A stretch of DNA of 64,000 nucleotides from Parachitinimonas caeni. Its GTDB lineage: Bacteria; Pseudomonadota; Gammaproteobacteria; Burkholderiales; Chitinimonadaceae. The number at the start of each line of letters is the position of its first letter. Positions within the stretch are counted from its first letter, which is position 1. The notes beneath the pieces are model-generated. The model was given only the letters and a program-made list of their open reading frames with translations, ran no database searches and was not told the origin of the DNA. This document shows, piece by piece, positions 36,629 to 45,115 of the stretch. Both the position numbers and the translations under genes were made by a program. The DNA is taken from assembly GCF_030129945.1 (NCBI RefSeq), contig NZ_JARRAF010000008.1, positions 62,001 through 126,000 on the forward strand, written 5' to 3'.

Positions 36629-38157
36629 TCGAAGCGGATCAGCGAATGACCGGTCATGTCCGCAGGCTGGGATAAGCCCATCATGGCCAGCAGGGTTGGC
36701 GCGACATCCTTCAAGGCACCTTCACCCATTGGGGCAAGGCTGGCAGGTCGTCCGATATACAGGAATGGCACCAGATCTGTCGTATGTTGGGTATGGGCCT
36801 GCCCCGATGCGGCATCAAACATCATTTCGCAATTACCGTGATCGGCCGTAATCAGCACCTCGCCGCCTGCAGCCTGCATCGCTTCGACGCAACGACCAAC
36901 GCATTCATCAAGCGCTTCGACGGCCTGCACGGCGGCTGCAAAGTTCCCGGTGTGCCCAACCATATCGCCGTTGGCGTAATTGCAGATGATGGCTGCGTAT
37001 TGGCCAGACTGAATGGCCTCAACAATCTTGTCGGTGACCACCCGGGCACTCATTTCCGGCTGCAGATCGTAAGTTGCCACTTTTGGGGATTGCACCAGAA
37101 TGCGGTCTTCCCCAGGAAACTCTTTCTCTTCGCCACCACTGAAGAAGTAGGTGACATGCGGGTATTTCTCGGTCTCGGCGATGCGTAGCTGCTTGAGCCC
37201 CAATTGTCCCAGGTGTTCACCAAAACTATTGCGGACTTTCTCTTTTTCGTAAGCGACCGGATAGGGGTAGGCCTCGGCATAACGCGTCAACGTAGCGTAC
37301 ATGGCCAGCTTGGGGCGAATGGGTCGGGCAAATCCTTCAAATTGCACGTCATTGATTGCCATCGAGATTTCACGAGCCCGATCTGCACGGAAGTTCATAA
37401 ACACTACAACATCGCCATCCTGCAAGGGGCAATGCTCGCCTATTGCTGTAGCCTGCACAAACTCGTCGTTCTCGCCGCGCTCATAAGCCATCTGCAGCGC
37501 AGCCAGTGCGGTGTCGGCATGAAACGCTGACTTTCCTTCAACGATCAGGCGATATGCGGGCTCCACTCGCTCCCATCGCTTGTCGCGATCCATCACAAAA
37601 TAGCGCCCGACAACCGATGCGATGCCTGCACCGGGGCATGCATCACAAACGGCTTGCAGCCGTTGCAAGTAAACCTCTGCGCTGCGAGGCGGGGTATCCC
37701 TGCCATCCAGAAACGCATGAACCGCAATACGTGCAACACCCGCTGCATGGGCGTCCTTGATCAACGCATGGATATGGTTTTCATGACTATGCACGCCACC
37801 ATCCGACAACAATCCGAACAAGTGCAGGGTGTTGTGCCCTTTGCTGGCCTCAATTGCCTGGGCAAGAACGGAATTACGCCTCAGGGTTCCCTCTGCGACG
37901 TCACAATCAATACGGCTGATATCCTGCTGCAGAATACGGCCAGCACCAATATTAAGATGGCCGACTTCCGAGTTCCCGAACTGGCCATCCGGCAGACCCA
38001 CAAAACGCTCTGATGCATTAATGGCAGTGTAGGGATAACGTGCCGTGAGTTTGTCCCAATTCGGCTTTCTGGCATGCAGGATCGCGTTGTCATCACCATC
38101 CAGTCGGTGACCGAATCCATCAAGTATCAGTAGTAGTACAGGGCGAACAGTCGTCAT
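36625..38157 (-). CDS. gpmI: Cofactor-independent phosphoglycerate mutase
   Basis: 510 residues, the usual size. The alkaline-phosphatase-like metal site starts at LLLILDGFGHR. The nucleophile S63 is in GNSEVGHLNIGAGR. HAFLDGRDTPP, FMNFRADRAREI and the C-terminal VLITADHGNCE are also present. It interconverts 3- and 2-phosphoglycerate in glycolysis. It is the first gene of the gpmI-envC-ctp operon. Confidence 0.97.
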   Translation of the reverse strand: MTTVRPVLLLILDGFGHRLDGDDNAILHARKPNWDKLTARYPYTAINASERFVGLPDGQFGNSEVGHLNIGAGRILQQDISRIDCDVAEGTLRRNSVLAQAIEASKGHNTLHLFGLLSDGGVHSHENHIHALIKDAHAAGVARIAVHAFLDGRDTPPRSAEVYLQRLQAVCDACPGAGIASVVGRYFVMDRDKRWERVEPAYRLIVEGKSAFHADTALAALQMAYERGENDEFVQATAIGEHCPLQDGDVVVFMNFRADRAREISMAINDVQFEGFARPIRPKLAMYATLTRYAEAYPYPVAYEKEKVRNSFGEHLGQLGLKQLRIAETEKYPHVTYFFSGGEEKEFPGEDRILVQSPKVATYDLQPEMSARVVTDKIVEAIQSGQYAAIICNYANGDMVGHTGNFAAAVQAVEALDECVGRCVEAMQAAGGEVLITADHGNCEMMFDAASGQAHTQHTTDLVPFLYIGRPASLAPMGEGALKDVAPTLLAMMGLSQPADMTGHSLIRFE

Positions 38158-38296
38158 GAGTCAGAAGGGCAAGTTAGCTTTGATTACCGGAAAATTGAGG
38201 CAAGTCCGAACGGTGCTGGCCAAGATGGTATCGCTACCGACATTTGGCATGACGCCTATCTGGGCAATTGCCAATAGGAAGACAAGCAACAAAAGT

Positions 38297-38310
38297 GCAT
38301 AATAATATGC
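38297..38310. promoter_or_regulatory. Short inverted repeat upstream of the ArsR gene
   Basis: GCATA-ATAA-TATGC lies in an AT-rich stretch 117 bp before the ArsR-family start. Such AT-rich dyads can be ArsR/SmtB operators; the arms are short and the match is weak. Confidence 0.3.
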
Positions 38311-38426
38311 TTTACACTAACCACCGTTGCCGCAATGCAACGAAGCGGCTAACATTCTATCAGCATCTTTTGGCAGGCTGCTCTCTGGAGAGCCGGTCTT
38401 AGTCTTCCCGCCTACGCTACCCCCCA

Positions 38427-38747
38427 ATGGATTTGCAACCAGATCATTTTTTGATTAATGACGACGAACAGATTGCCCAAGCATCGCGTGCGATGAAGGC
38501 AATGTCGCATCCTCTCCGACTCAAGATTCTCTGTGTGCTGGGCTTGGGGGAGTTATCTGTCCAGGAAATTGTGGAAATGGTTGGGACTACCCAAAGCAAT
38601 ATTTCCCAACATCTTGCAAGCTTGCGGGAAAACGGTGTGCTCCGAACCCGTAAAGATGGCAACCGCGTCTTTTACCGGGTCGGAGATACCAGAACCTTGG
38701 CAGTTGTCGGCATGATGCGGGATGTGTTCTGCGGCTTTATCGAATGA
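38427..38747 (+). CDS. ArsR-family transcriptional regulator
   Basis: 106 residues with the winged-helix pattern MSHPLRLKILCVLGLGELSVQEI followed by the recognition helix TTQSNISQHLASLRENGVL and wing RKDGNRVFYRV. The metal-site ELCVCDL sequence of ArsR/SmtB is replaced by ELSVQEI, so it probably does not sense metals through the alpha-3 site; C90s-region cysteine (VFCGF) near the end is the only candidate. Effector unknown; the gene is followed by its own terminator. Confidence 0.88.
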   Translation: MDLQPDHFLINDDEQIAQASRAMKAMSHPLRLKILCVLGLGELSVQEIVEMVGTTQSNISQHLASLRENGVLRTRKDGNRVFYRVGDTRTLAVVGMMRDVFCGFIE

Positions 38748-38777
38748 GCCTGACCCACTACACCGATAGTCACTGAA

Positions 38778-38815
38778 CAGCCTCAATGCTTCACGCGCTT
38801 GAGGCTGTTTGTTTT
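38778..38815 (+). terminator. Intrinsic terminator after the ArsR gene
   Basis: CAGCCTCAA (38778-38786) pairs with TTGAGGCTG (38799-38807), followed by TTTGTTTT. It lies between the ArsR gene and the convergent tlpA-like gene and may serve both. Confidence 0.8.
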
Positions 38816-38820
38816 GGCGG

Positions 38821-39348
38821 TCAGCTCACAAGCGGTTTCAGATAAGCTTCGAGCTTGGCCTTGGTCAATCGACCAGCTACGACAGCAACCTTATTCCCCT
38901 TCGCATCAAAAATCAGCGTAAAGGGTAACCCGCCAACGCGATTTCCCTCGGCCCGCATCAGGTCTAGCGCATCTTGTTCTCCCAATAGAATCGGGTATTC
39001 GATCTTCAGTTCTTTCACGAACTTTTGCACTTCCGCCGGGTTGTCGATCGCTATGCCGACAAATCCGACCCGCTTTTCATACTGCTTGTGCAATTCCATG
39101 AATTCGGGCATTTCCTCACGGCAGGGTGCACACCAGGTAGCCCAGAAATTCAGCACCAATGGCTTACCTTTCCACTGGGACAAATCCTGCTTCTTACCCG
39201 CCAAGTCGGCAAACTTCTGCTGCCAGATTTTGGTCGCAGCGGACGAATCGGTCTTAGTCGCCGCTTTGTCCCGCAGTACAACGGCTGCCGTTGTGCCCAG
39301 TCCCATTGCAAAAGCCCCGACAGCCAACATCATCAAGATTTTTTTCAT
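38821..39348 (-). CDS. tlpA: TlpA-like periplasmic thiol-disulfide protein
   Basis: 175 residues with an N-terminal signal anchor (ILMMLAVGAFAMGLGTTAAVV) and a thioredoxin fold with active site WCAPC (C73, C76) and a cis-Pro in VGGLPFTL. TlpA/ResA/CcmG proteins reduce disulfides in the periplasm, for example in cytochrome c or copper-protein maturation. It lies downstream of dsbD, which can supply its electrons; the pairing is inferred from order. Confidence 0.88.
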   Translation of the reverse strand: MKKILMMLAVGAFAMGLGTTAAVVLRDKAATKTDSSAATKIWQQKFADLAGKKQDLSQWKGKPLVLNFWATWCAPCREEMPEFMELHKQYEKRVGFVGIAIDNPAEVQKFVKELKIEYPILLGEQDALDLMRAEGNRVGGLPFTLIFDAKGNKVAVVAGRLTKAKLEAYLKPLVS

Positions 39349-39414
39349 TCTTCAATCACAGTCCAAGTCCGTTACACACTTAGTTCGCCAGAATGTGCCA
39401 AAAGCACCAGTCCA

Positions 39415-41193
39415 TCAAAGTCCTGCAGCGCGCAAGCTGGTTAAAAATGCTTCCGGCTCTTCAAAGCCAATGACTCGCTTGGACTGCAGCTGTCCCGCTT
39501 TGTCGTAAAACAGGGTGCCGGGTGGGCCAAACAAGCCGAAGCGAGCCAGCAGCGCCTTATCGGCATCGGAATTCGCAGTGACGTCTGCCTTGAGCAGCAC
39601 GGCTGGGCGTAATGCCGCAATCACTTTGGGGTCAGTAAAGGTAAACCGCTCCATTTCCTTGCAGGACACGCACCAGTCGGCATAAAAATCGAGCATGACG
39701 GGCTTGCCTGCCGATCCGGCAATCGCAGCATCCAGCTCGGCCACACTGCGAATCGGCTGAAAGTGGAGCTCTGCCTCAGGCTTTACCATCCCTCCCCCGC
39801 CAAGCACTTTCAGTGGCTGCAGAGGATCGCGACTGCCGGCCAACAGGCCGACCACCAGGGCCAAACCGACCACAAGGCTCATCACTCCAGCAGCCTTCCA
39901 CAATCGGCGCCAGCCCGAAGCTTGTGGTGGCAGACTATCCAACGCTTTCAGATAAACACCCGCCGCAATGGCCAAGCCCGCCCATGCCAGCATGGACAGC
40001 CACCCCGGTAACACTGGCTGGGCAATCCAGATCGCCACGACCAACATGATGGCACCAAACACATTTTTGACCGACGTCATCCATGCCCCGGCACGAGGCA
40101 AGGCATGGCCGCCCAACACCCCGACAACCAGCAATGGCAAGCCCAGCCCTAATGCCATGACGTAAAGAGCCAACCCACCACGCACCACGTCGCGGGAGGC
40201 CCCGATATAGCCCAGCGCTGCGGCCAAAGGGGGCGCCACGCACGGTCCTATGATGAGTGCCGACAAGGCCCCCATGAACAACACGGAAAGCCACTTGCCA
40301 CCGCTGAAGCGATTGCTGGTGTCATTCAACCTGGATTGCAGTGCTGACGGCAGCTGCAAGTCGTACAGGCCAAACATCGACAAAGCCATCGCTACAAAGA
40401 ACAAGGAAAAAGCCAGCAACACCCAAGGCTGTTGCAGCGCCGATGACAACATCGAGCCAGATAGTGCCGCCATCACACCTGCGGCCGCATAGGTAATTGC
40501 CATACCCTGCACATAAACAAAGCTCAGAGAGAATCCCTTGAGCTTGCTCACTGCCTTGCCTTGGCCAACGATGATGCCTGACACAATGGGAATCAGCGGA
40601 TACATGCAGGCCGTAAATGCCAGCCCAACACCGGCCACAAAGAAAAAGCCCAGCAATGCCAGCAAATTCCCTTGGCGGAATAGCTGATCTGGCGCTGACT
40701 CCTGGCCTTTCCCTGTCAGCACCAACACAGGCGCTTTGGCGACAGTACTACCGACTTTGGAGGCGCCAGCCTGCCAGTTCAGCTTGATGGTCTGCGGCGG
40801 ATAGCACACGCCAGCATCGGCACAGCCTTGCAACTTCAGGGACAATACGCCACCCGCTGGCAGTTCCGACTCGGCCCCCAGCTTGATTTCCACCAGATGC
40901 CGATAGGTTTCGACCTTGCCAAAGTACGGGTCTTCTTTCACCTTGCCGGGAGGAAACTGCGGGATCAGTTTGGTCGCTCCCCCCTCCACAGTAAATTGGA
41001 AGCGGTCCTTGTAAAGGTAGTAGCCCTCCGCAATCTCTACAGAGACGTGCAACGTTTTGGTATCCAGCCAGCCGAGAGTCGGCTTGAATGCTTGCTCGGG
41101 CGAGAGGAGTTCCGCCTCCGATACCGCCATGGCCCACATCGACCAGAATGAAATTAGCGTTGTCATGCACGCAAGCAGGAATTTTCTTGCCAC
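39415..41193 (-). CDS. dsbD: Thiol:disulfide interchange protein DsbD
   Basis: 592 residues from a GTG at 41193, chosen for GGAG 6 bases upstream; the frame reaches a TTG at 41205. A signal peptide precedes the alpha domain (CADAGVC), the eight-helix beta domain with redox cysteines in FTACMYPLIP and IGPCVAPPL, and the C-terminal thioredoxin-like gamma domain with WCVSC (C508, C511). It passes electrons from cytoplasmic thioredoxin to periplasmic thiol proteins. cutA lies 28 bp upstream and tlpA 66 bp downstream. Confidence 0.95.
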   Translation of the reverse strand: MARKFLLACMTTLISFWSMWAMAVSEAELLSPEQAFKPTLGWLDTKTLHVSVEIAEGYYLYKDRFQFTVEGGATKLIPQFPPGKVKEDPYFGKVETYRHLVEIKLGAESELPAGGVLSLKLQGCADAGVCYPPQTIKLNWQAGASKVGSTVAKAPVLVLTGKGQESAPDQLFRQGNLLALLGFFFVAGVGLAFTACMYPLIPIVSGIIVGQGKAVSKLKGFSLSFVYVQGMAITYAAAGVMAALSGSMLSSALQQPWVLLAFSLFFVAMALSMFGLYDLQLPSALQSRLNDTSNRFSGGKWLSVLFMGALSALIIGPCVAPPLAAALGYIGASRDVVRGGLALYVMALGLGLPLLVVGVLGGHALPRAGAWMTSVKNVFGAIMLVVAIWIAQPVLPGWLSMLAWAGLAIAAGVYLKALDSLPPQASGWRRLWKAAGVMSLVVGLALVVGLLAGSRDPLQPLKVLGGGGMVKPEAELHFQPIRSVAELDAAIAGSAGKPVMLDFYADWCVSCKEMERFTFTDPKVIAALRPAVLLKADVTANSDADKALLARFGLFGPPGTLFYDKAGQLQSKRVIGFEEPEAFLTSLRAAGL

Positions 41194-41221
41194 AAATGTC
41201 TCCAAGGGCGATGCAGTCAGG

Positions 41222-41578
41222 TCAGATGGATGTGGGAGTAACCAGGGAAAACGTTTCGGCCCTTACCCAGTCGAAATACGCAGGCAAGCCGTCCACCAAG
41301 GGCAGCACAATCAGCTCGGGCACCTCATAAGGGTGCTGCTGCAGAATCAGAGACTGTAGTGCCGGATATGCACGCCCGGTGGTCTTGATCAGCAGAGGCA
41401 GTTCGGTTGCTGCTTCTACCTTGCCTTGCCAACGATAGATAGACCGTACAGGCGGCAAAACATTCACGCAGGCTGCCAATTGTTGCTCAACCAGCTGATG
41501 AGCGATGAGATCGGCGCAGGTGGCATCCGGCACATTGCAGAGTACTAAGATTATTGATTCAGAATCAGGTGACGACAT
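41222..41578 (-). CDS. cutA: CutA1 divalent-ion tolerance protein
   Basis: 118 residues (CutA proteins are about 105-115). Conserved segments: ILVLCNVPDATCADLIAHQLVEQ, LAACVNVLPPVRSIYRWQGKVE and HPYEVPELIVLPLVDG. A trimeric cytoplasmic protein linked to copper tolerance; exact role unclear. The order cutA-dsbD is also found in E. coli. The start at 41578 overlaps the fxsA start codon on the other strand; upstream in-frame ATGs (41596, 41608) would overlap fxsA further. Confidence 0.9.
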   Translation of the reverse strand: MSSPDSESIILVLCNVPDATCADLIAHQLVEQQLAACVNVLPPVRSIYRWQGKVEAATELPLLIKTTGRAYPALQSLILQQHPYEVPELIVLPLVDGLPAYFDWVRAETFSLVTPTSI

Positions 41579-42002
41579 GCGATTTTTATCTTTCATTCCT
41601 TTGGCCATTCTGGCCTTACCCGTCGCCGAGGTAGTGGCGTCGATTGCCCTGGCATCGCAGATCGGTGCAGGTGCTTTGGCGCTATGGTATTTGGCTAGTG
41701 CCCTGATCGGCATTGTGCTGCTGCGCCAATGGCGCATGGCAACAGCCTGGGCGCTATATAGCTCAATCAAACACTCGGAAGCCCCGATACGTCGCCTGCT
41801 GTGGGTGGCACGGGGTCTGATTGCCGCCTTGCTACTGGTTTTCCCCGGACCAGTCAGTGATGTCATCGCTCTATTGCTGCTACTGCCATGGAAACTCGGC
41901 AACACCACCGAACGGCAGGTGACTTCGGACATCATCGAGGGTGACTTTTCCAGAGTCGACCCCGCTCCAGTTAAAGCAAATCGTTTACCCTCGCTAGACT
42001 GA
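41577..42002 (+). CDS. fxsA: FxsA family membrane protein
   Basis: 141 residues with the FxsA layout: FLSFIPLAILALPVAEVVASIALASQIGAG, then GIVLLRQWRMATAW, and a third hydrophobic region LIAALLLVFPGPVSDVIALLLLLP. AGGTGA is placed 4 bases before ATG 41577. FxsA is a cytoplasmic-membrane protein of unclear function (it relieves phage T7 exclusion in E. coli). Divergent from cutA with overlapping start codons. Confidence 0.88.
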   Translation: MRFLSFIPLAILALPVAEVVASIALASQIGAGALALWYLASALIGIVLLRQWRMATAWALYSSIKHSEAPIRRLLWVARGLIAALLLVFPGPVSDVIALLLLLPWKLGNTTERQVTSDIIEGDFSRVDPAPVKANRLPSLD

Positions 42003-42010
42003 CCCAGCCT

Positions 42011-42292
42011 TCATTCGGCAAACAGCGGTGCGGCACTCGCCACACCGCTGATCTCGACCAGCTTCTTTCTCGACAGTTCCCCCGAGACGATATTCACTCG
42101 GTGGCGTGGCACACCAAATTGGGCGGCCAGATAAGCCACCAACTGCTCGTTGGCCTTGCCATCAACAGGTGGTGCAGCCAGACGCAGCTTCAGGCTCTCG
42201 CCGTGCAAACCGGCAACTTCCGTACGCTTGGCACCCGGCTGGATGTGCAGGCTGAGGCGAACTCCACCTTCTACGACACGCCACCAGGTCAT
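42011..42292 (-). CDS. yggU: DUF167/YggU family protein
   Basis: 93 residues: VRLSLHIQPGAKRTEVAGLHG, LKLRLAAPPVDGKANEQLVAYLA and VNIVSGELSRKKLVEISG match YggU/DUF167, a small cytoplasmic protein of unknown role. It overlaps yggT by ATGA, the usual pairing. Convergent with fxsA. Confidence 0.9.
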   Translation of the reverse strand: MTWWRVVEGGVRLSLHIQPGAKRTEVAGLHGESLKLRLAAPPVDGKANEQLVAYLAAQFGVPRHRVNIVSGELSRKKLVEISGVASAAPLFAE

Positions 42293-42876
42293 TGTGCAAA
42301 CCAGAGTTGATTGAATAGCGTCAGCTCAATTCGCGTCAGCACGACTTGCAACAGCAACTGGATAGCAAGAATCAAAGCAACCGGACTCAGATCAACACCG
42401 GAGATCGTCGGCAGCAACTTACGAATCGGGCGCAGGAAGGGCTCTGTTAATCGGCTGAGCAGCGGAGTAAGCGGGTTGTAGGGACTTACCCAGGTCAGAA
42501 CAGCCTGCACCAAGGTGGCCGCAAACAGGATATATAACGACAAGCGCATCAACTCCAATAAAGCCAGAGAGGATATACCTAGAGCGGCGATCGGATTGAG
42601 AAGGTTCACCGGCATCGGCATCAGCAGGATCAGGCAGATCTCCATCAGCAGTGCCGTAACATAGGCCAGTAACAGGGTAGCGGAGTCATAGCCAGCCACA
42701 CTGGGCACCACTCTGCGAACCGGCACAACTATAAAATCTGTCAACTTGATGACAAATTGTGCGACCGGATGCCCGAAAGGTGCTCGCGCCACCTGCCAGT
42801 AAAAGCGCAGCAGCAGGCAAATCGCAAAAAACTCTGCCAAGTTCTTGATCAGAAAGTTCAGGGTATCAACGAGCAT
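42289..42876 (-). CDS. yggT: YggT family membrane protein
   Basis: 195 residues from ATG 42876 (the frame is open to 42996). It has the two YggT repeats, each a membrane helix followed by a conserved loop: FAICLLLRFYWQVAR... VVPVRRVVPSVAGYD and VQAVLTWVSPYNPLTPLLSR... FLRPIRKLLPTISGVDLSP. Inner-membrane protein linked to osmotic tolerance or division in various bacteria. Operon with yggU. Confidence 0.92.
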   Translation of the reverse strand: MLVDTLNFLIKNLAEFFAICLLLRFYWQVARAPFGHPVAQFVIKLTDFIVVPVRRVVPSVAGYDSATLLLAYVTALLMEICLILLMPMPVNLLNPIAALGISSLALLELMRLSLYILFAATLVQAVLTWVSPYNPLTPLLSRLTEPFLRPIRKLLPTISGVDLSPVALILAIQLLLQVVLTRIELTLFNQLWFAQ

Positions 42877-43223
42877 AAGCGTTCGATTCTCCAGTTGGTA
42901 TTTTTTGTGTAGCGCGCATCCTACCAACCCCTCCTTCAAGGGCAAACCCTGCGCTAATCGTTTCATGCACAGGTGACGTGATCTGTGCTTTGCCAAAATC
43001 TGTCGGCTTGGCGCATTATGCCCCCGCCCGAGCGCTCAACTGTCACCCGCCAATGCAGAACACTTTGTTTCCCGGTCCCGGTGCCGCCCGGCTCAAGGAA
43101 TTGATGAAAGTTGCCTGTCAGTCGGGAGACGCTGAACATCGGGAGTACCGACGAGGTCATGGACAAACTTGGTCCACAGACTCCCTATCACCCCATCCAA
43201 ACAGCAAAACGGAGAAACGATTC

Positions 43224-43439
43224 ATGAAAAAAATTTCTGTATTGGTCACTGCCCTCTGCGTGGCAATGCTGGCGGGCTGCGCTTATAAGCCTGGGCAAGA
43301 GCTGGACCTTAAGGAAGAGCCAGAGTTTCAAACGGGCAGTAATTTAGCCAGAAAATCACGCCCCGCCGCGCAAAAGGTAGATCCGAAGTCTATCGAATTA
43401 AGGGGCGTGCCCGAGCCTGCCAAGGGTAGTTCTCTTTGA
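43224..43439 (+). CDS. Small lipoprotein, 71 residues
   Basis: From ATG 43224 a lipoprotein signal peptide with lipobox LAGC (C19) precedes about 52 polar residues (KPGQELDLKEEPEFQTG...). GGAG lies upstream of the ATG. I do not recognise the family; the pattern is like small outer-membrane-anchored proteins. The open frame extends upstream to 42978, but the signal peptide fixes the start. A strong terminator follows. Confidence 0.75.
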   Translation: MKKISVLVTALCVAMLAGCAYKPGQELDLKEEPEFQTGSNLARKSRPAAQKVDPKSIELRGVPEPAKGSSL

Positions 43440-43464
43440 TTTGCACACAAACAAGACAGCAAAA

Positions 43465-43500
43465 CAAAAAGCCCGTCAAAACGACGGGCTTTTTGTTTTT
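43465..43500. terminator. Bidirectional intrinsic terminator
   Basis: CAAAAAGCCCGTC (43465-43477) and GACGGGCTTTTTG (43483-43495) form a long perfect stem with A- and T-runs on either side, followed by TTTTT. It ends the lipoprotein gene on the plus strand and the GntR gene on the minus strand. Confidence 0.92.
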
Positions 43501-43524
43501 CATGGTCTCAACACCATCAATCCA

Positions 43525-44208
43525 TTAATGGCGACCTTTGCCATCTAGGATACGCACCGCCTCAACTGCGATCGCTTTCTGATAGTTGCCGTAGGAATCA
43601 ACCAAGGCAACTGCACCATCAGCATCCCGAGAGACAAACCGTGCCATCAACTCGGCAAAGAAACCATGCGCCCGCTTCAGTTCACTTTTCCCGGCCCGCA
43701 AAACCATATAGGAAGTACGGCGTGCCGTTGGCAGCAAGTCGTACAGCACCTGCTCGGCATAACGATTGCCAGCAAATGCGGTCATATTGTGAATAAACTG
43801 CGAACCCGTGTCGTAGAAACTCTCGACATCACCACTGTCTGCCGCCCGTTGCAAGTCCAGCACCAGCTGATGGAAAGGTGGCAGATCATCCGGCCGCCAA
43901 TGGCGCGCCATATTCCCTGCCACCCGTTGCAGCAGCAATAGCCACAACTCATATAAAGCCTCGACGTCAGCCGTTGTCAGCCTCGACACCACTGCACCAC
44001 GTCTGGGCAGGATCTCGACCAAGTGCCTGCGCTGCAGAATCAGCAACGCTTCCCGCACTGATCCACGGCTGACCGAAAGCTCGGAAGCTATTCGAAGTTC
44101 CTGAATTCTCTCGCCCGCAGGAAGATCCCCCACGACAATCTGATGTCCAAGGTACTGCGCAATCTGCTCGGTAAGCGGATCATTTGCCTTAAACACTTTC
44201 TCCCCCAA
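43525..44208 (-). CDS. GntR-family regulator, FCD subgroup
   Basis: 227 residues: N-terminal winged helix (DPLTEQIAQYLGHQIVVGDL... IASELSVSRGSVREALLILQRRHLVEILPRRGAVV) and an all-helical FCD ligand domain with candidate metal residues (D, H in FHQL, H in FIHNM). FadR-type repressors respond to organic acids or related metabolites. Target not visible; a 907-bp gap without an obvious gene lies upstream. Confidence 0.9.
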   Translation of the reverse strand: MGEKVFKANDPLTEQIAQYLGHQIVVGDLPAGERIQELRIASELSVSRGSVREALLILQRRHLVEILPRRGAVVSRLTTADVEALYELWLLLLQRVAGNMARHWRPDDLPPFHQLVLDLQRAADSGDVESFYDTGSQFIHNMTAFAGNRYAEQVLYDLLPTARRTSYMVLRAGKSELKRAHGFFAELMARFVSRDADGAVALVDSYGNYQKAIAVEAVRILDGKGRH

Positions 44209-45060
44209 TCACATGTAGTCAATTTTTGACGGTCGCTTAAGGGGCCGATTATAACTTAACGAAAAAAAAGGAAAAGTCTTGAATGAAAATATCTATAATT
44301 TAAGCAATCTCTAATAATCATTCAGCTTTTTTGGAACAAGTACACCCCCCACCCAGCAAAGCCAAGCTACTGCCGGAAAATTTGGAAAATTCCATATAAA
44401 TCAATAAATTACCAAAATTCCAAAACGGCATCACAGGCCATACACAAGTACGAACCTAGCCGATTCAGCGCTCCTTGACGGCTGCCGCGCCAATAAATCA
44501 CCAGTAGCGCCGCACCCACACTCCCATCCCTTGACCGTCAAAACTCACCGCAAGCGCCAGGAAACCCCAAGTAACTTCAAACAGATACATTAGTCTTTCC
44601 TTAATTAGCCTGCGATTGCTGACTTCCAGCCACTCAAACTGGATCATCGCCCCTTAGTACCCATGGTATTCAGCACAAGTCATGGCCGCGCCCGGCAATC
44701 AATTCAGGAGAAGCACCGCTTGGCGGCCAAAACTGCTGAACCAATCGCTGCTGATTGATCATTTGTTCTACGTTCACAACAAACTGAGATAGGCCAAATC
44801 TACTATCTATTCAACGCACCCAAACATTTTGTTCCCCTCCCCTCTACTTCTCATCCGGCATATTAACTTTATATAGGCATGCAACTATCGCTATTTATCC
44901 GTTTGGATCATGCAGCCAGTACATGCAGCACTAGCAAGCTTACATAGGCCATTCATCATTCTGCTTGAATAATCTGCATTGCCAGCTCCACATTAATACA
45001 TCTTTAGGCCTAAATGACCCAAGATCAGTCAAGGATTAAGAACTTGTCGCGTTGAAATGA
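44209..45060. other. Long AT-rich intergenic region
   Basis: About 850 bp between the GntR gene and the terminator of the binding-protein gene. No ORF longer than about 36 codons stands out. The only element with a good ribosome site is the 30-codon ORF at 44498-44590. Long A-runs near 44262 lie in the GntR promoter. The rest could hold a decayed gene or a small RNA; I see no clear hairpin-plus-T-run inside. Confidence 0.5.
44498..44590 (-). CDS. Candidate 30-residue membrane microprotein
   Basis: Minus-strand ATG at 44590 is preceded by AAGGAAAG at a spacing of 4 bases. It encodes MYLFEVTWGFLALAVSF followed by a short Gly/Trp/Arg tail ending RRYW, then TGA. A single hydrophobic helix with a basic end is typical of small membrane proteins. 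There is no homology that I recognise, and the ORF could be a remnant or chance. Confidence 0.25.
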   Translation of the reverse strand: MYLFEVTWGFLALAVSFDGQGMGVWVRRYW

Positions 45061-45086
45061 CACCAGCCGCTCAAGAGCGGCTGGTG
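45061..45086 (-). terminator. Hairpin after the binding-protein gene
   Basis: CACCAGCCGCT (45061-45071) pairs perfectly with AGCGGCTGGTG (45076-45086), 30 bp after the stop of the minus-strand gene. The following T-rich stretch (CATTTC) is weak. Confidence 0.65.
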
Positions 45087-45115
45087 TGAAAACACTCAGG
45101 GCTACATGCTTACCG

